Positions 1 to 7,629 of a stretch of DNA of 64,000 nucleotides are shown here, piece by piece. The notes under the pieces are model-generated. The model had not been told where the DNA came from. It worked only from the letters and a program-made list of their open reading frames with translations, and made no database searches. Source of the DNA: Phocoenobacter uteri. GTDB lineage: Bacteria > Pseudomonadota > Gammaproteobacteria > Enterobacterales > Pasteurellaceae. The DNA lies in the NCBI RefSeq assembly GCF_900454895.1, contig NZ_UGTA01000001.1, positions 1,364,001-1,428,000 of the forward strand. The letters run 5' to 3'. A program made the position numbers and the translations under genes. Position 1 is the stretch's first letter; each line of letters starts with the position of its first letter.

Positions 1-1
1 T

Positions 2-58
2 ATCGACAGCTACAAATCAGCCGTTTTAATTGAAAATATTCAAATGATAGATGATTAA
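2..58 (+). CDS. 3' end of an unidentified gene cut by the window edge
   Basis: The second frame is open from the window edge to a TAA at 56-58 and encodes the last 18 residues of a protein (ending NIQMIDD). A strong hairpin terminator follows at 86-105, which supports a real gene end. A P4-like satellite usually has its integrase on this side, so an integrase C-terminus is possible, but the fragment is too short to recognise. Confidence 0.35.
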   Translation: MDSYKSAVLIENIQMIDD

Positions 59-85
59 AAGCTAGGCATTGCACGGAAGCACAAG

Positions 86-106
86 GCGGAGAAATCCGCT
101 TTTTTG
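86..106 (+). terminator. Rho-independent terminator
   Basis: GCGGA-gaaa-TCCGC stem with a tetraloop followed by seven T residues. It would end transcription of the gene stopping at 58. Confidence 0.7.
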
Positions 107-199
107 TATCTAAATTTGCTAGAATACGCATAAAAAAACAATGATTAAATTTTTACTAGAAACAACTAAAAACAGCTAGAAACTAACAAGGCGGAACAG

Positions 200-1159
200 A
201 TGAAAACAACAAACTCACAATTCAAACTACCCCCTAAAAAATGGTATTCCTTAGATCAGGCTTGTGAACAAATATATAAATACACTGATGAAAATGTAAC
301 AAAAGATGATTTAATACATTATGCAAAAATTGGATTATTAAAAATAAGTATTAAAACTCATATAACAAAGTATCACAAAAAAATAGGTTCCGTACGTCTT
401 GATGAAAACTTATTATTTTTGTCTATAAATGGTAAAAAATATGATTTTGATCTAGATTTTGGACAGTTTAATAAAGATATCGCGACATATAAAAATAATG
501 TCTATCTACTGATAAATTCACTAGATGAAGCCTTTGTTATTAGTGGTTTTTTACATATCAATTTTGAATATTCAAAACCTATTGAAGTTGATGGTATAGA
601 TACTTTTGATTTTGGGCTTAACCATTTATTAAAAGCGACTAAAAAAGATGTCTATTTAGATGATAAATTTGGCATTATTTCATTTTATCCTCCGAATGAT
701 AAAAATATTAAATTCTATTTGTGGGGATTTGAAAAGGCTCTTGATCCTTGGCTTTTAGATGAATATGGTAATGAGCTAGATAAAGAATATGACGAAGATT
801 TAATCTATTTTGATAATGGTAGCCAACCTTTAAGAAAAAAATATATTCATTTTAAATATGATGATCTATATATGTTATATGATGATTTAATCGCATTCTT
901 AGAAAATAATAAAAAGCAAAAAGAAAATAAGGTTGGACGTAAAGAACGAGAAGATAAAGAACAGATTATTAAAATGGCTAAAAATATTTTTAAAGAAAAT
1001 CCAACCGCATCGAAAAATAAAATAATTGATTTCTTAGTAGACAATTATAATATCCCTGAATCTACCTTAAAAAAATATTTTGAAAAAGAAAATATAGGAG
1101 CACCAAGCAAACAACAAAATAGATCTCTTGTTATTAAAAAGAAAAATTATAATTATTAA
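200..1159 (+). CDS. Unknown satellite cargo protein with helix-turn-helix-like ends
   Basis: This 319-residue protein has no family I recognise. The first 60 residues (KWYSLDQACEQIYKYT, then KDDLIHYAKIGLLKI) look like a MerR/excisionase-type winged helix. The middle, about 70-240, is acidic and aromatic-rich. The C-terminus (about 240-319) is basic and reads like a second helix-turn-helix (ASKNKIIDFLVDNYNIPESTLKKYF). It stands alone between two terminators, is markedly AT-rich compared with the satellite genes downstream, and occupies the cargo position common in P4-like satellites. A DNA-binding regulator or an accessory (for example anti-phage) factor are both possible. The ATG at 200 follows an AAGGCGGA ribosome-binding site. 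Confidence 0.6.
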   Translation: MKTTNSQFKLPPKKWYSLDQACEQIYKYTDENVTKDDLIHYAKIGLLKISIKTHITKYHKKIGSVRLDENLLFLSINGKKYDFDLDFGQFNKDIATYKNNVYLLINSLDEAFVISGFLHINFEYSKPIEVDGIDTFDFGLNHLLKATKKDVYLDDKFGIISFYPPNDKNIKFYLWGFEKALDPWLLDEYGNELDKEYDEDLIYFDNGSQPLRKKYIHFKYDDLYMLYDDLIAFLENNKKQKENKVGRKEREDKEQIIKMAKNIFKENPTASKNKIIDFLVDNYNIPESTLKKYFEKENIGAPSKQQNRSLVIKKKNYNY

Positions 1160-1170
1160 CTTATCAATAA

Positions 1171-1217
1171 AAAGGCTATTAATCACTAAAATGAATTAAT
1201 AGCCCTTTTCTTTTTTT
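1171..1217 (+). terminator. Rho-independent terminator after the cargo gene
   Basis: Ten-base-pair stem GGCTATTAAT (1174-1183) with ATTAATAGCC (1195-1204), then a T-rich run. Confidence 0.7.
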
Positions 1218-1256
1218 AGAATGTATAACCCCATGATTTAATTAGTAAATTAAAGA

Positions 1257-1294
1257 ACATAAATAATAAATAACTAGCTATTTATTATTTATGT
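1257..1294. repeat. Perfect 16-bp inverted repeat with 6-nt loop
   Basis: ACATAAATAATAAATA (1257-1272) is the exact reverse complement of 1279-1294, with ACTAGC between. The stem is entirely A/T apart from its outermost C-G pair and has no T tract after it, so it does not look like an ordinary terminator. It lies in the 283-bp gap ahead of the AlpA gene. Confidence 0.65.
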
Positions 1295-1442
1295 CTTATT
1301 TGCCTCCTTCAAACCCACTACGATCCCCCACGCTATCCAATAGCAATGAAATCAACACAAGAACGCATTAGAAACTCAAAAAACACGTTGGCGAACGTTA
1401 GAAATGAATTTTTAAGCGTAATTTTTCACACAAGGGGAAACT

Positions 1443-1658
1443 ATGACACAACCAGAACACAATAAACTACAACTCTTTACAGCAGAAGAACTCGCAAAAC
1501 CGCCTTTTAGTATCGCGTCTAGATCGACGATTTGGCGATGGGTAAAAGTGGGGGCATTTCCGAAACCGATCAAGTGTGGGCGTTTTAGAAAGTGGCTTTT
1601 ATACGATATTGAACAATGGCTACTAGAACAACGCAAGCAAGCATTACAGGGGGAATAA
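1443..1658 (+). CDS. alpA: AlpA family transcriptional regulator
   Basis: A 71-residue protein of the AlpA/phage-excisionase type. The helix-turn-helix is visible as STIWRWVKVGAFPKPIKCG followed by the basic wing RFRKWLLYDIEQWL, the standard AlpA arrangement. AlpA proteins activate integrase or excisionase expression in P4-like elements and cryptic prophages. A GGGGAAA ribosome-binding site precedes the ATG. It abuts the zinc-finger gene at 1659 with no gap, so the two are probably co-transcribed. Family assignment is secure; the regulatory target is inferred. Confidence 0.85.
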   Translation: MTQPEHNKLQLFTAEELAKPPFSIASRSTIWRWVKVGAFPKPIKCGRFRKWLLYDIEQWLLEQRKQALQGE

Positions 1659-1889
1659 ATGGCAGTGAATATCTATTGCCCGTTATGTGGGCATAAAACC
1701 CATACAAGAACCAGCGACAGACCAACAAAAACGACCGTAACCGCTCAACTTTATTGCACAGGTTGTGGCGATTTCAAGGGGGATTTTGTGGGCGAGATTA
1801 CTCGAATTAAAACCGCAAAATGGAATGATGATGCAGAAATAAAAAACGGTATTAATCAAGATGATTTGCCTAAATATCGCGATCTGTAA
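1659..1889 (+). CDS. Ogr/Delta-like zinc-finger protein
   Basis: A 76-residue protein with C-x2-C-x22-C-x2-C and an HTRTS segment after the first pair. This closely follows the Ogr/Delta family (P2 Ogr, P4 Delta), whose members have C-x2-C-x22-C-x4-C and activate late promoters of helper phage and satellite by contacting RNA polymerase. The last pair is spaced two rather than four residues apart, so this is a variant. It starts directly after the alpA stop, with GGGGGA as ribosome-binding site. The presence of such a gene argues that the element once exploited a P2-like helper. Confidence 0.7.
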   Translation: MAVNIYCPLCGHKTHTRTSDRPTKTTVTAQLYCTGCGDFKGDFVGEITRIKTAKWNDDAEIKNGINQDDLPKYRDL

Positions 1890-1929
1890 ATTTTCCCCAA
1901 AATTTCACCGCTTGCGACAGGCAAAAAAA

Positions 1930-1951
1930 AGACGTTGTGGCGACAACGTCT
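1930..1951. other. Nine-bp hairpin upstream of the ash/icd-like gene
   Basis: AGACGTTGT (1930-1938) pairs with ACAACGTCT (1943-1951). It is preceded by eight A residues and not followed by T's, so it could terminate minus-strand transcription or act as a leader structure for the gene at 1989. Confidence 0.5.
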
Positions 1952-1988
1952 AACAAGGCTTTAAAATTTTACTAAAAAGGTTAACCAG

Positions 1989-2627
1989 ATGAAACTAATT
2001 AAACACAGTGGGGCTATTTTAATAAAAACCCCCTATAAAACACAAACAAACGAACAAAAAACACACTCAACATACAAAAAAACCATTGAAAACCATCAAA
2101 AACAGGGTTATATTGTCCAAGTTGTAGCAAAATCTACAGCCGAGCCTGGAAACTCGAATAATATAATCTTGGTGAACAGTAGTACGCCTTTTCAAGCGTG
2201 CTTTTTTGTTTGTACGTACCCCAATATAGATCTATCTTGTGATAGACTATTCTCAATGGTGGCACGTAATGAGAAAGGTTTCGCCCTTTGCTACTTTCCA
2301 AGATTTGTAGTTTTCCAGCTCGTTACGTGTTACCGCCCAAGCCTGGAAACTTATGCGGTAACTTCTAAAAATTTAATCTTGGAGTTATCAGCAATGATCT
2401 ATTTATTATTGTGTGTCAATCGCACAAAACCTACTTTCAATACTGAAATCGTACGCATTCAAGCCCCAAACGCAGATGAAGCACGCTTTAAACTTACAGC
2501 AGACTATCAACTCTTAACCGTATGCGGACGTTTAAACCCTAACCGCTTTTCAAGATTTGCAAAAAATCACAAAAATTCAACCGCTTGCCCCCTTTCAAAT
2601 AATGTTCAAGGGGGGCTTTATGCTTAA
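1989..2627 (+). CDS. Ash/Icd-like satellite protein (host cell division inhibitor-like)
   Basis: The open frame is 212 residues. Its last 77 residues (from a second ATG at 2394, with GGAG at 2381-2384) resemble the Icd-like proteins of P4-type elements: a hydrophobic start MIYLLLCVNRT, then VRIQAPNADEARFKLTADYQLL and GRLNPNRF. The upstream part (AKSTAEPGNSNN, STPFQACFFV) resembles Ash proteins of the same elements. The frame overlaps the candidate CI-like RNA at 2258-2334 and its complementary boxes, so the long form may be partly an accident of that RNA region and the short form 2394-2627 may be the functional protein. Its stop overlaps the next start by 8 bp. P4 Icd blocks host division when overexpressed; whether this homologue does is inference. 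Confidence 0.65.
   Translation: MKLIKHSGAILIKTPYKTQTNEQKTHSTYKKTIENHQKQGYIVQVVAKSTAEPGNSNNIILVNSSTPFQACFFVCTYPNIDLSCDRLFSMVARNEKGFALCYFPRFVVFQLVTCYRPSLETYAVTSKNLILELSAMIYLLLCVNRTKPTFNTEIVRIQAPNADEARFKLTADYQLLTVCGRLNPNRFSRFAKNHKNSTACPLSNNVQGGLYA
2144..2172 (+). promoter_or_regulatory. seqA-like target of the CI-like RNA
   Basis: Contains GCCTGGAAACT (2144-2154) and TAATCTTGG (2164-2172). Both boxes are complementary to the B segment at 2298-2319, and both are repeated in direct orientation at 2341-2382. The layout matches seqA of phage P4. Confidence 0.5.
2258..2334 (+). ncRNA. Candidate CI-like antisense immunity RNA
   Basis: GGTGGCACGTAATGAG (2258-2273) pairs over all 16 positions, including three G-U pairs, with CTCGTTACGTGTTACC (2319-2334). 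The enclosed 45 nt hold a small AAAGG/CCTTT hairpin and a CTAC/GTAG hairpin exposing CCAAGATT, followed by TTTTCCAG. These loop sequences are complementary to boxes upstream (2144-2172) and downstream (2341-2382). In P4 a processed CI RNA of about 70-80 nt pairs with seqA and seqC on the nascent transcript and causes early termination. Size, structure and flanking targets agree with that system; expression is not shown by sequence alone. Confidence 0.55.
2341..2382 (+). promoter_or_regulatory. seqC-like target of the CI-like RNA
   Basis: Contains GCCTGGAAACT (2341-2351) and TTAATCTTGG (2373-2382), a second direct copy of the boxes at 2144-2172 and complementary to the RNA loop at 2298-2319. 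It directly precedes the ribosome-binding site of the short Icd-like frame (ATG 2394), so pairing could also affect translation. Confidence 0.5.
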
Positions 2628-2937
2628 TTCAAATATGACACTAAATGAAATCCTAAACACGCTCCAAACGTTTGAAGATTTAGGCAATGAAACAAGCTGT
2701 GATATTGAAGTGCTTGAAGTATTTCCAACACTGCTTGAAGCGTTAAGTGAAAATATTTGCTCAGAAAATCATGAGCAAGACTATCACAGATTAAAATTTA
2801 GTATTCAGCAATTAGCCATTTTAGAGCAGGTTTATATCAAACATTTAACAAAACGCTTTTCAAGTTTTAATACTCAAATAGGCTCGGTTTCAAGAAGTAC
2901 GGATAGATTTATGGGAGTAGTGAATAATGGAAAATAA
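2620..2937 (+). CDS. Small satellite protein of unknown function
   Basis: From the ATG at 2620, behind the ribosome-binding site AAGGGGGG, this gives 105 residues. The open frame extends back to 2557 but would overlap the Icd-like gene much further. The protein is acidic in its first two thirds (LNEILNTLQTFEDLGNETSCDIEVLEVFPTL is helix-rich) and basic near the end. I see no recognisable domain. It overlaps its neighbours on both sides by about 8-11 bp, as expected in a compact satellite operon. Confidence 0.6.
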   Translation: MLNSNMTLNEILNTLQTFEDLGNETSCDIEVLEVFPTLLEALSENICSENHEQDYHRLKFSIQQLAILEQVYIKHLTKRFSSFNTQIGSVSRSTDRFMGVVNNGK

Positions 2938-3199
2938 GATAATCACAGGCATTCAAAATCCTGAACCTAATATTGAATTTATACGTAAGCAGGACGTTAT
3001 AAAACTATTTCAAGTAAGCCCAGCAGTGTTTGACCGTTGGCAACGTAAAGACAGCGGATATTATCGCCCTGATTTTCCTAAAAAAATAAAACAAGGTAGC
3101 AATTATGTTGTTTATGTTCGCAGTGAAATTAAGGCTTATATGCAAAAGCTAATCGATGAAAGAGATAATCAGACAGAACAAGGGGGAAATGATGACTAA
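2927..3199 (+). CDS. Excisionase/AlpA-like DNA-binding protein
   Basis: A 90-residue protein with a helix-turn-helix followed by a basic wing: FIRKQDVIKLFQVSPAVFDRWQ, then DFPKKIKQGSNYVVYVRSEIKAYM. This is the general plan of AlpA and MerR-like excisionases, including the pattern of a proline-lysine turn, a short beta-hairpin and a final helix. It belongs to the run of small overlapping genes between ash/icd and the primase gene. The exact role (excision, regulation or copy control) cannot be told. Confidence 0.6.
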   Translation: MENKIITGIQNPEPNIEFIRKQDVIKLFQVSPAVFDRWQRKDSGYYRPDFPKKIKQGSNYVVYVRSEIKAYMQKLIDERDNQTEQGGNDD

Positions 3200-3491
3200 A
3201 CCAACTTATACGGAACTCGTTCAAACGCTTTTAAAACGAATTGAAAAGCTAGAAAGCAAGCAAAAACTACTTGAACGCGCATTATTAAAAATCAGCCCTG
3301 AAACAGCAGATAAAATCCTAAGTTATAAAGAGATAGCTCAGTATATAGGCGTTTCTTATGACCACGTAATGCGAACACTATCAAAAAAAGCAGGCTTTCC
3401 AAAACCAATAAAACCAAGCAGCCGCCCACGTTTTTATGCAAGTGAAGTTATTCAGTTTCTAAAAGACCAGGGGGCAAATAATGAAAAATGA
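3192..3491 (+). CDS. Small helix-turn-helix protein with coiled-coil start
   Basis: The likely start is the ATG at 3192 (or 3189), 5 bp after AGGGGG, giving 99 residues. A longer frame from 3156 lacks a good ribosome-binding site. Residues 5-40 form a heptad-like helix (LVQTLLKRIEKLESKQKLLERALL), followed by an excisionase-like winged helix: LSYKEIAQYIGVSYDHVMRTL, then AGFPKPIKPSSRPRFYASEVIQFL. The FPKPIK turn is shared with the AlpA protein at 1443. Probably a dimeric DNA-binding factor of the satellite. Confidence 0.6.
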   Translation: MTKPTYTELVQTLLKRIEKLESKQKLLERALLKISPETADKILSYKEIAQYIGVSYDHVMRTLSKKAGFPKPIKPSSRPRFYASEVIQFLKDQGANNEK

Positions 3492-3648
3492 GAATGTTTT
3501 AATTACTGCCCAGCAAGTAATGGCGATCACAGGCTTAAACCATATCGGAATGCTTAAACTTGAATTAAAAGGCGAGCTACCGCCTGAAACAACAAACCCA
3601 AAACAATGGCGTTTAAGTGATGTAATGGCTTGGAAACATAGCAAGTAA
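3481..3648 (+). CDS. 55-residue AlpA-like mini protein
   Basis: ATG at 3481 after AGGGGGCAAATA, overlapping the previous gene by 11 bp, stop TAA at 3646-3648. The protein begins MKNENVLITAQQVMAITGLN and ends in QWRLSDVMAWKHSK. This is again a helix-turn-helix followed by a tryptophan-containing wing and a last helix, the arrangement of short excisionase-like proteins. It is shorter than most gene-finder thresholds but has good overlap, ribosome-binding site and composition. Confidence 0.55.
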   Translation: MKNENVLITAQQVMAITGLNHIGMLKLELKGELPPETTNPKQWRLSDVMAWKHSK

Positions 3649-3715
3649 AAGAAACAATAAACCATACCAAAGGGGGAGAAATCCCCCTAATAAAACAACT
3701 AAAAAAGGTCGAATT

Positions 3716-5876
3716 ATGATGAACGGAATAAATAATAAGCTACTAAATGCACGAAATTCAAGCAAGCAGAAAAAAGATAAACCTTATCAAATAACCGTGC
3801 TTGCTGGAAGTGAAGCAGAACCCTATAACAAAAATTCAGTTGAATACGAACTTATTTTAAGTGCAATTAAACCTGAAAACAGAGCGGAATTTCCCCCCGT
3901 TTTTATAGGGAAAAAAGAACTTGAATATTTGCCAAATGTAAAAATCACAGATGGCGAGAATGATCGTATTTGTGTTTATCAAATGGGCGAATTATCAGAA
4001 GACCAAATCACAGCGATTTGTGTCGCCGTGGCGAAATATACCCAAGCAGAAACGCTTTTATTTTATGATAAAGGCTTAACAGAAGAAGATTGTAGCGACT
4101 ATATAAAACGCATTAGAAACGGCGAAGCAACCCCAGAAGTTTTAAAACTGGTGGAGAGTAATGCAAAATCTCTTATACCACAAAGAAAACGTTACATAAT
4201 GGGAAATGATGGGCTCTATTTAGCAGAAACAAAAACCGATAAAAACGGCAATGAATACGAAGCTACACCGATTTTTTTATGCAATGAAGCCTATACAAAA
4301 GGCATAGGTATTGATGAAGATAATAAACATTATACTATTCTTGAATGGGTATCAGTAGGTAATAATAAACAATATGTAGAGCCTATTTCTAATAAAGATT
4401 TTGGTAAAGGTGAATGTTGGGACGACCTAAGAGAGCTAGGTTTAGTTATTCCTTATGATGGAAAAGCTAATAAAGAATTAGCCACTTACTGGCAAATTGA
4501 AGCGATTAAAAATGCCCGCTGGAATGTGACCAACAAAACAGGCTGGCAACACGGCGTATTCTTTTTGCCAAATGGCGACAGCTTAGCGGACACGGGCAAA
4601 AATGTATTATTAAAAAACAAATCAGCCAGTGCAAAGGGCTACGGCGTAAGCGGTTCGATTGAAAGCTGGCGAGACAATATCGCAAAATATGCACAAGGTA
4701 ACCCTATCTTTATTTTAGCTCTTGCTTGTGGCTTTACTGCTCCAATGTTGCACCTTTTAAAAGCGGATAGTTTTGGGGTGCATATTTACGGAAAATCAAC
4801 AGACGGAAAAAACCACTGCGGGCAACATTGCCAGCAGTATATGGGGCTATTGTGAAGAAATGCGATTAACGTGGAATAGCACAAAGCTAGGTATAACTAA
4901 CGAAGCCTTAGCCCACAATGATAACCTTTTACCAATGGACGAAATTACCACCGCCGACCCAATGCAATTAAACTCTATTGCTTATGATCTATTTAGTGGC
5001 GTTAGTAAGCTACAAGGACACGAGAAAGGCGGAAATAGAACCGTTAAACGTTGGAACGTTTTAGCATTTAGCACGGGCGAAAAAGACCTAGACACAATGT
5101 TAAAAACCGCAAATACAGCTAACAACAAAACAGGGGCAAAGGCTGGCGAATTAGTGCGATTATTGAATATTCCAATGCAACAGGCGGAAAAGTGGCACGA
5201 ATTCAACACGGCAAAAGATTTTGCAGATAATATCAATGAACAATGTAAAAATCATTATGGCTTAGTTGGTAGAGCCTGGATCGAATATTTGGCAAAAAAT
5301 ACCGAGCTTTTACAATCAAAATCAGAACAGTATGCAAAAGAATGGCAAGCCTATTTATTAAAACAAGGCGATATAACCCCACAGGCTTACCGAGTAGCGA
5401 GAAGATTTTCACTATTAGAAACTTCATTACAACTTACAACACAATTCACAGGCTTTAAGCAACAGGATATAAAGCAGGCTCTAATTTTTTGTTTTGATTT
5501 ATGGCTGGATAATTTTGGGCGAGGCGATAAAGAAGACGAACAAATCATCGAAACACTAAAAAATTATATATCGACTAACTACCCTAAATTTATTAAACAA
5601 GGGGAAGGCTTGCATAATGTTGAATTTTTAGGGGCGATTTTAGAAATAAAAGATGATAAAGATAAAGTTATTAGAGAAGATTTTTATATAAACACGGAAA
5701 TTTTTGATAATGTTATAATGAAAGGCTTTAACCGCCTAGAAGCATTAAAGACCCTAGAAAAAAAGAATTTATTAAAGCGAAAAGAGAAAGATCGCTACCA
5801 TTCAAGAATTCCAGCAAACATCACACCACACAGAGGGGCGAGAGGTTATTTAATTCAAGGCATATTTGAAGACTAA
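3716..5876 (+). pseudogene. DUF927 satellite primase/helicase, frameshifted
   Basis: Two frames together encode one protein of about 720 residues of the DUF927 type, the P-loop replication protein common in Pasteurellaceae satellites. The first frame runs 3716-4855 and the second continues to 5876. They meet at a run of six A's (4807-4812). With five A's the sequence would read HIYGKSTDGKTTAGN, a proper Walker A motif, and continue in the second frame. Walker B-like LLPMDEI follows about 50 residues later. The single extra base removes the ATPase domain from the first product, so the gene is inactive unless the shift is a sequencing error or is bypassed by slippage on the A run. The start has two adjacent ATGs at 3716 and 3719. 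A terminator follows at 5892. Confidence 0.75.
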
Positions 5877-5891
5877 TCAGAGAATTTTTTT

Positions 5892-5927
5892 AAAGCAATT
5901 GAGATCCGTCTTAATTGCTTTTTTTAT
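5892..5927 (+). terminator. Rho-independent terminator after the primase gene
   Basis: AAAGCAATT pairs with AATTGCTTT around a 12-nt loop, followed by a T run. Confidence 0.7.
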
Positions 5928-6720
5928 ATTGAATAGAAAATATTATGTTAAATAGAAAAAATTTCAAAGTTCAAAAAACAACCACTAAAAAACCAAAAAC
6001 GCAGAACCGTTTTTTATTAACGGAAAAGTGGGATTTTTGGGCACAAATAGAATAATTATATAAATAGTTATTATAAAACAATATATTATATTAAATACTA
6101 TATAAATAAATGTGCCCATTTTGTTTAATTTTGTGCCCAAAAATCCCATTTTATGCTTTTACCCTTTTTTATGATCCCGAAAACTTTTGGGCACAATCCC
6201 ATTTTTAAAAGGGTAAAATGGGCACAAAATTAAAAAACAACATATTGAAATAAAAAAGAAAAAAGCACCTTGTGCCCAAAATCCCATTTTTCCGCTACTT
6301 TTGAACGAATAGAAAAATAAAATACAAAAATGAATAAAATACTCACTTCGCACTTTGTTTAAAAAACAAACCAAAAAGACAGCGTATAATAAAAAAGCAA
6401 TTTTTGCACAGATAACCCAGAATTGACCCACCTCAACAAACAATCAGATAAAAATTGTTAAACCCTAAAAACCGATCAATAATCAATCAAAAAACTAAAA
6501 CAAGATTTTTAATGATCCCTTGACTGATCCCTTTTTGATATGTTGAAAACGGTAAAAGCTAGTGTTTACAAGGCTTAGCGGAATTAGTTCAGTTATGACC
6601 CTAACCATTTCTTATTTAATTATTTCTCCCGCAAAAATTTCATCATATTTACTAAATAAACCTTATTGTTAATGATACAATAGTATCAATATTCTGTTTT
6701 ATAATTTCAAGGAATCTTCA
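5927..6720. other. Non-coding stretch containing the right end of the satellite
   Basis: About 800 bp without a credible gene. The first half carries the GGGCACA array. The second half (6300-6720) is AT-rich and should contain the right attachment site, since rdgC at 6721 is core genome. I could not find a tRNA fragment or a direct repeat of the left edge, because the left att site lies outside the window. The short palindrome TTTGTTT/AAACAAA occurs near 6354-6370. Confidence 0.5.
6024..6294. repeat. Six GGGCACA repeats in both orientations, likely satellite origin
   Basis: GGGCACA occurs at 6039, 6189 and 6220, and its complement TGTGCCC at 6111, 6132 and 6271. Three copies carry a longer unit, AAAATGGGATTTTTGGGCACAA or a close variant (6024-6046, inverted at 6131-6152 and at 6270-6294). 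TTTTACCCTTTT (6157-6168) is also inverted at 6207-6218. AT-rich tracts lie between. The array sits directly after the replication-protein gene, where P4-like elements keep ori/crr iterons bound by the primase. No plausible gene covers it. Confidence 0.6.
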
Positions 6721-7629
6721 ATGTACTGGTTTAAAAATATAATGATTTATCGTCTAACAACTCCCCTTGATTTAACGAGTGCAATGTTAGAAGAAAAATT
6801 ACAAGCAAACAAATACCGCCCTTGCACGCAAAGTGATATGAGTAGATTTGGCTGGGGAGCGCCGCTAATTACAAGTGAACAATTACACTTTAATGTCAAT
6901 AAACAATTTTTACTCGTGTCTCATAGAGAAGAAAAACTCTTGCCAGCCCCTGTCATTAAAAGTGAGATGGACGAGCGCATTGCGGTTTTAGAAGAGAAAG
7001 AAAACCGTAGATTGAAGAAAACTGAGAAGCAGGCGATTAAGGATGATGTGGTGGCGATGTTACTACCTCGTGCGTTCAGTAAACATCAACATACCGCAAT
7101 TTGGTTAGATTTAGAAAATCAGTTGGTTTATGTGGATAGTGCGTCAAGCAAGCGTGCCGAAGACAGTTTAGCCTTGTTGCGTAAAAGTTTAGGTTCTCTG
7201 CCTGTTGTGCCCCTTTCTTTTGTTTTAGAGCCGAGCGAAGTGATGACAAATTGGGTCGCAAAAGGGCATACGCCAAATTGGCTGACATTATTAGAAGAGG
7301 CAGAATTAAAATCCTTTGATACCGAGAGCACTATTCGTTGTAAGCGTCAAGATTTAGAAAGTGAAGAAATTGAATCGCACCTCGCCGCAGGAAAATATGT
7401 CACAAAATTAGCCTTAGAGTGGGAAGATCATTTCTCTTTTATTTTTAACGATGATGTAACTTTTTCTCGTGTCAAATATGCCGATGAAATTAAAGAAAAA
7501 AATGATGATATTTTGAAAGAAGATATTGCACAGCGTTTTGATGCGGATTTTGTCTTGATGACCGAAGAGTTAAAACAATTTACGCAATATTTAATTGAAG
7601 AATTTGGTGGCATTAAAGAGCGTTTATAA
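6721..7629 (+). CDS. rdgC: Recombination-associated protein RdgC
   Basis: A 302-residue protein matching RdgC across its length: the start MYWFKNIMIYRL, the middle QSDMSRFGWGAPL and LRKSLGSLPVVPL, and the C-terminal QFTQYLIEEFGG. RdgC is a ring-forming, sequence-independent DNA-binding protein that restrains RecA filament growth and affects replication fork restart. It is the first core gene after the satellite. Its stop shares an A with the ATG of nudB (TAATG), so the two are translationally coupled. AAGGA lies just before the start. Confidence 0.95.
   Translation: MYWFKNIMIYRLTTPLDLTSAMLEEKLQANKYRPCTQSDMSRFGWGAPLITSEQLHFNVNKQFLLVSHREEKLLPAPVIKSEMDERIAVLEEKENRRLKKTEKQAIKDDVVAMLLPRAFSKHQHTAIWLDLENQLVYVDSASSKRAEDSLALLRKSLGSLPVVPLSFVLEPSEVMTNWVAKGHTPNWLTLLEEAELKSFDTESTIRCKRQDLESEEIESHLAAGKYVTKLALEWEDHFSFIFNDDVTFSRVKYADEIKEKNDDILKEDIAQRFDADFVLMTEELKQFTQYLIEEFGGIKERL

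Noticed and set aside
4773..4810. Independent start (MGCIF...) for the second half of the DUF927 gene
   Set aside because: This part reads the Walker A region out of frame; homology of both halves is explained by one extra A at 4807-4812.
6159..6443. 94-residue open frame on the minus strand across the GGGCACA repeats
   Set aside because: Low-complexity hydrophobic product from AT-rich repeat DNA, no ribosome-binding site, and it covers the iteron array.
6510..6650. tRNA or tmRNA fragment marking attR
   Set aside because: I looked for a T-arm or CCA end upstream of rdgC and found none that I could support.
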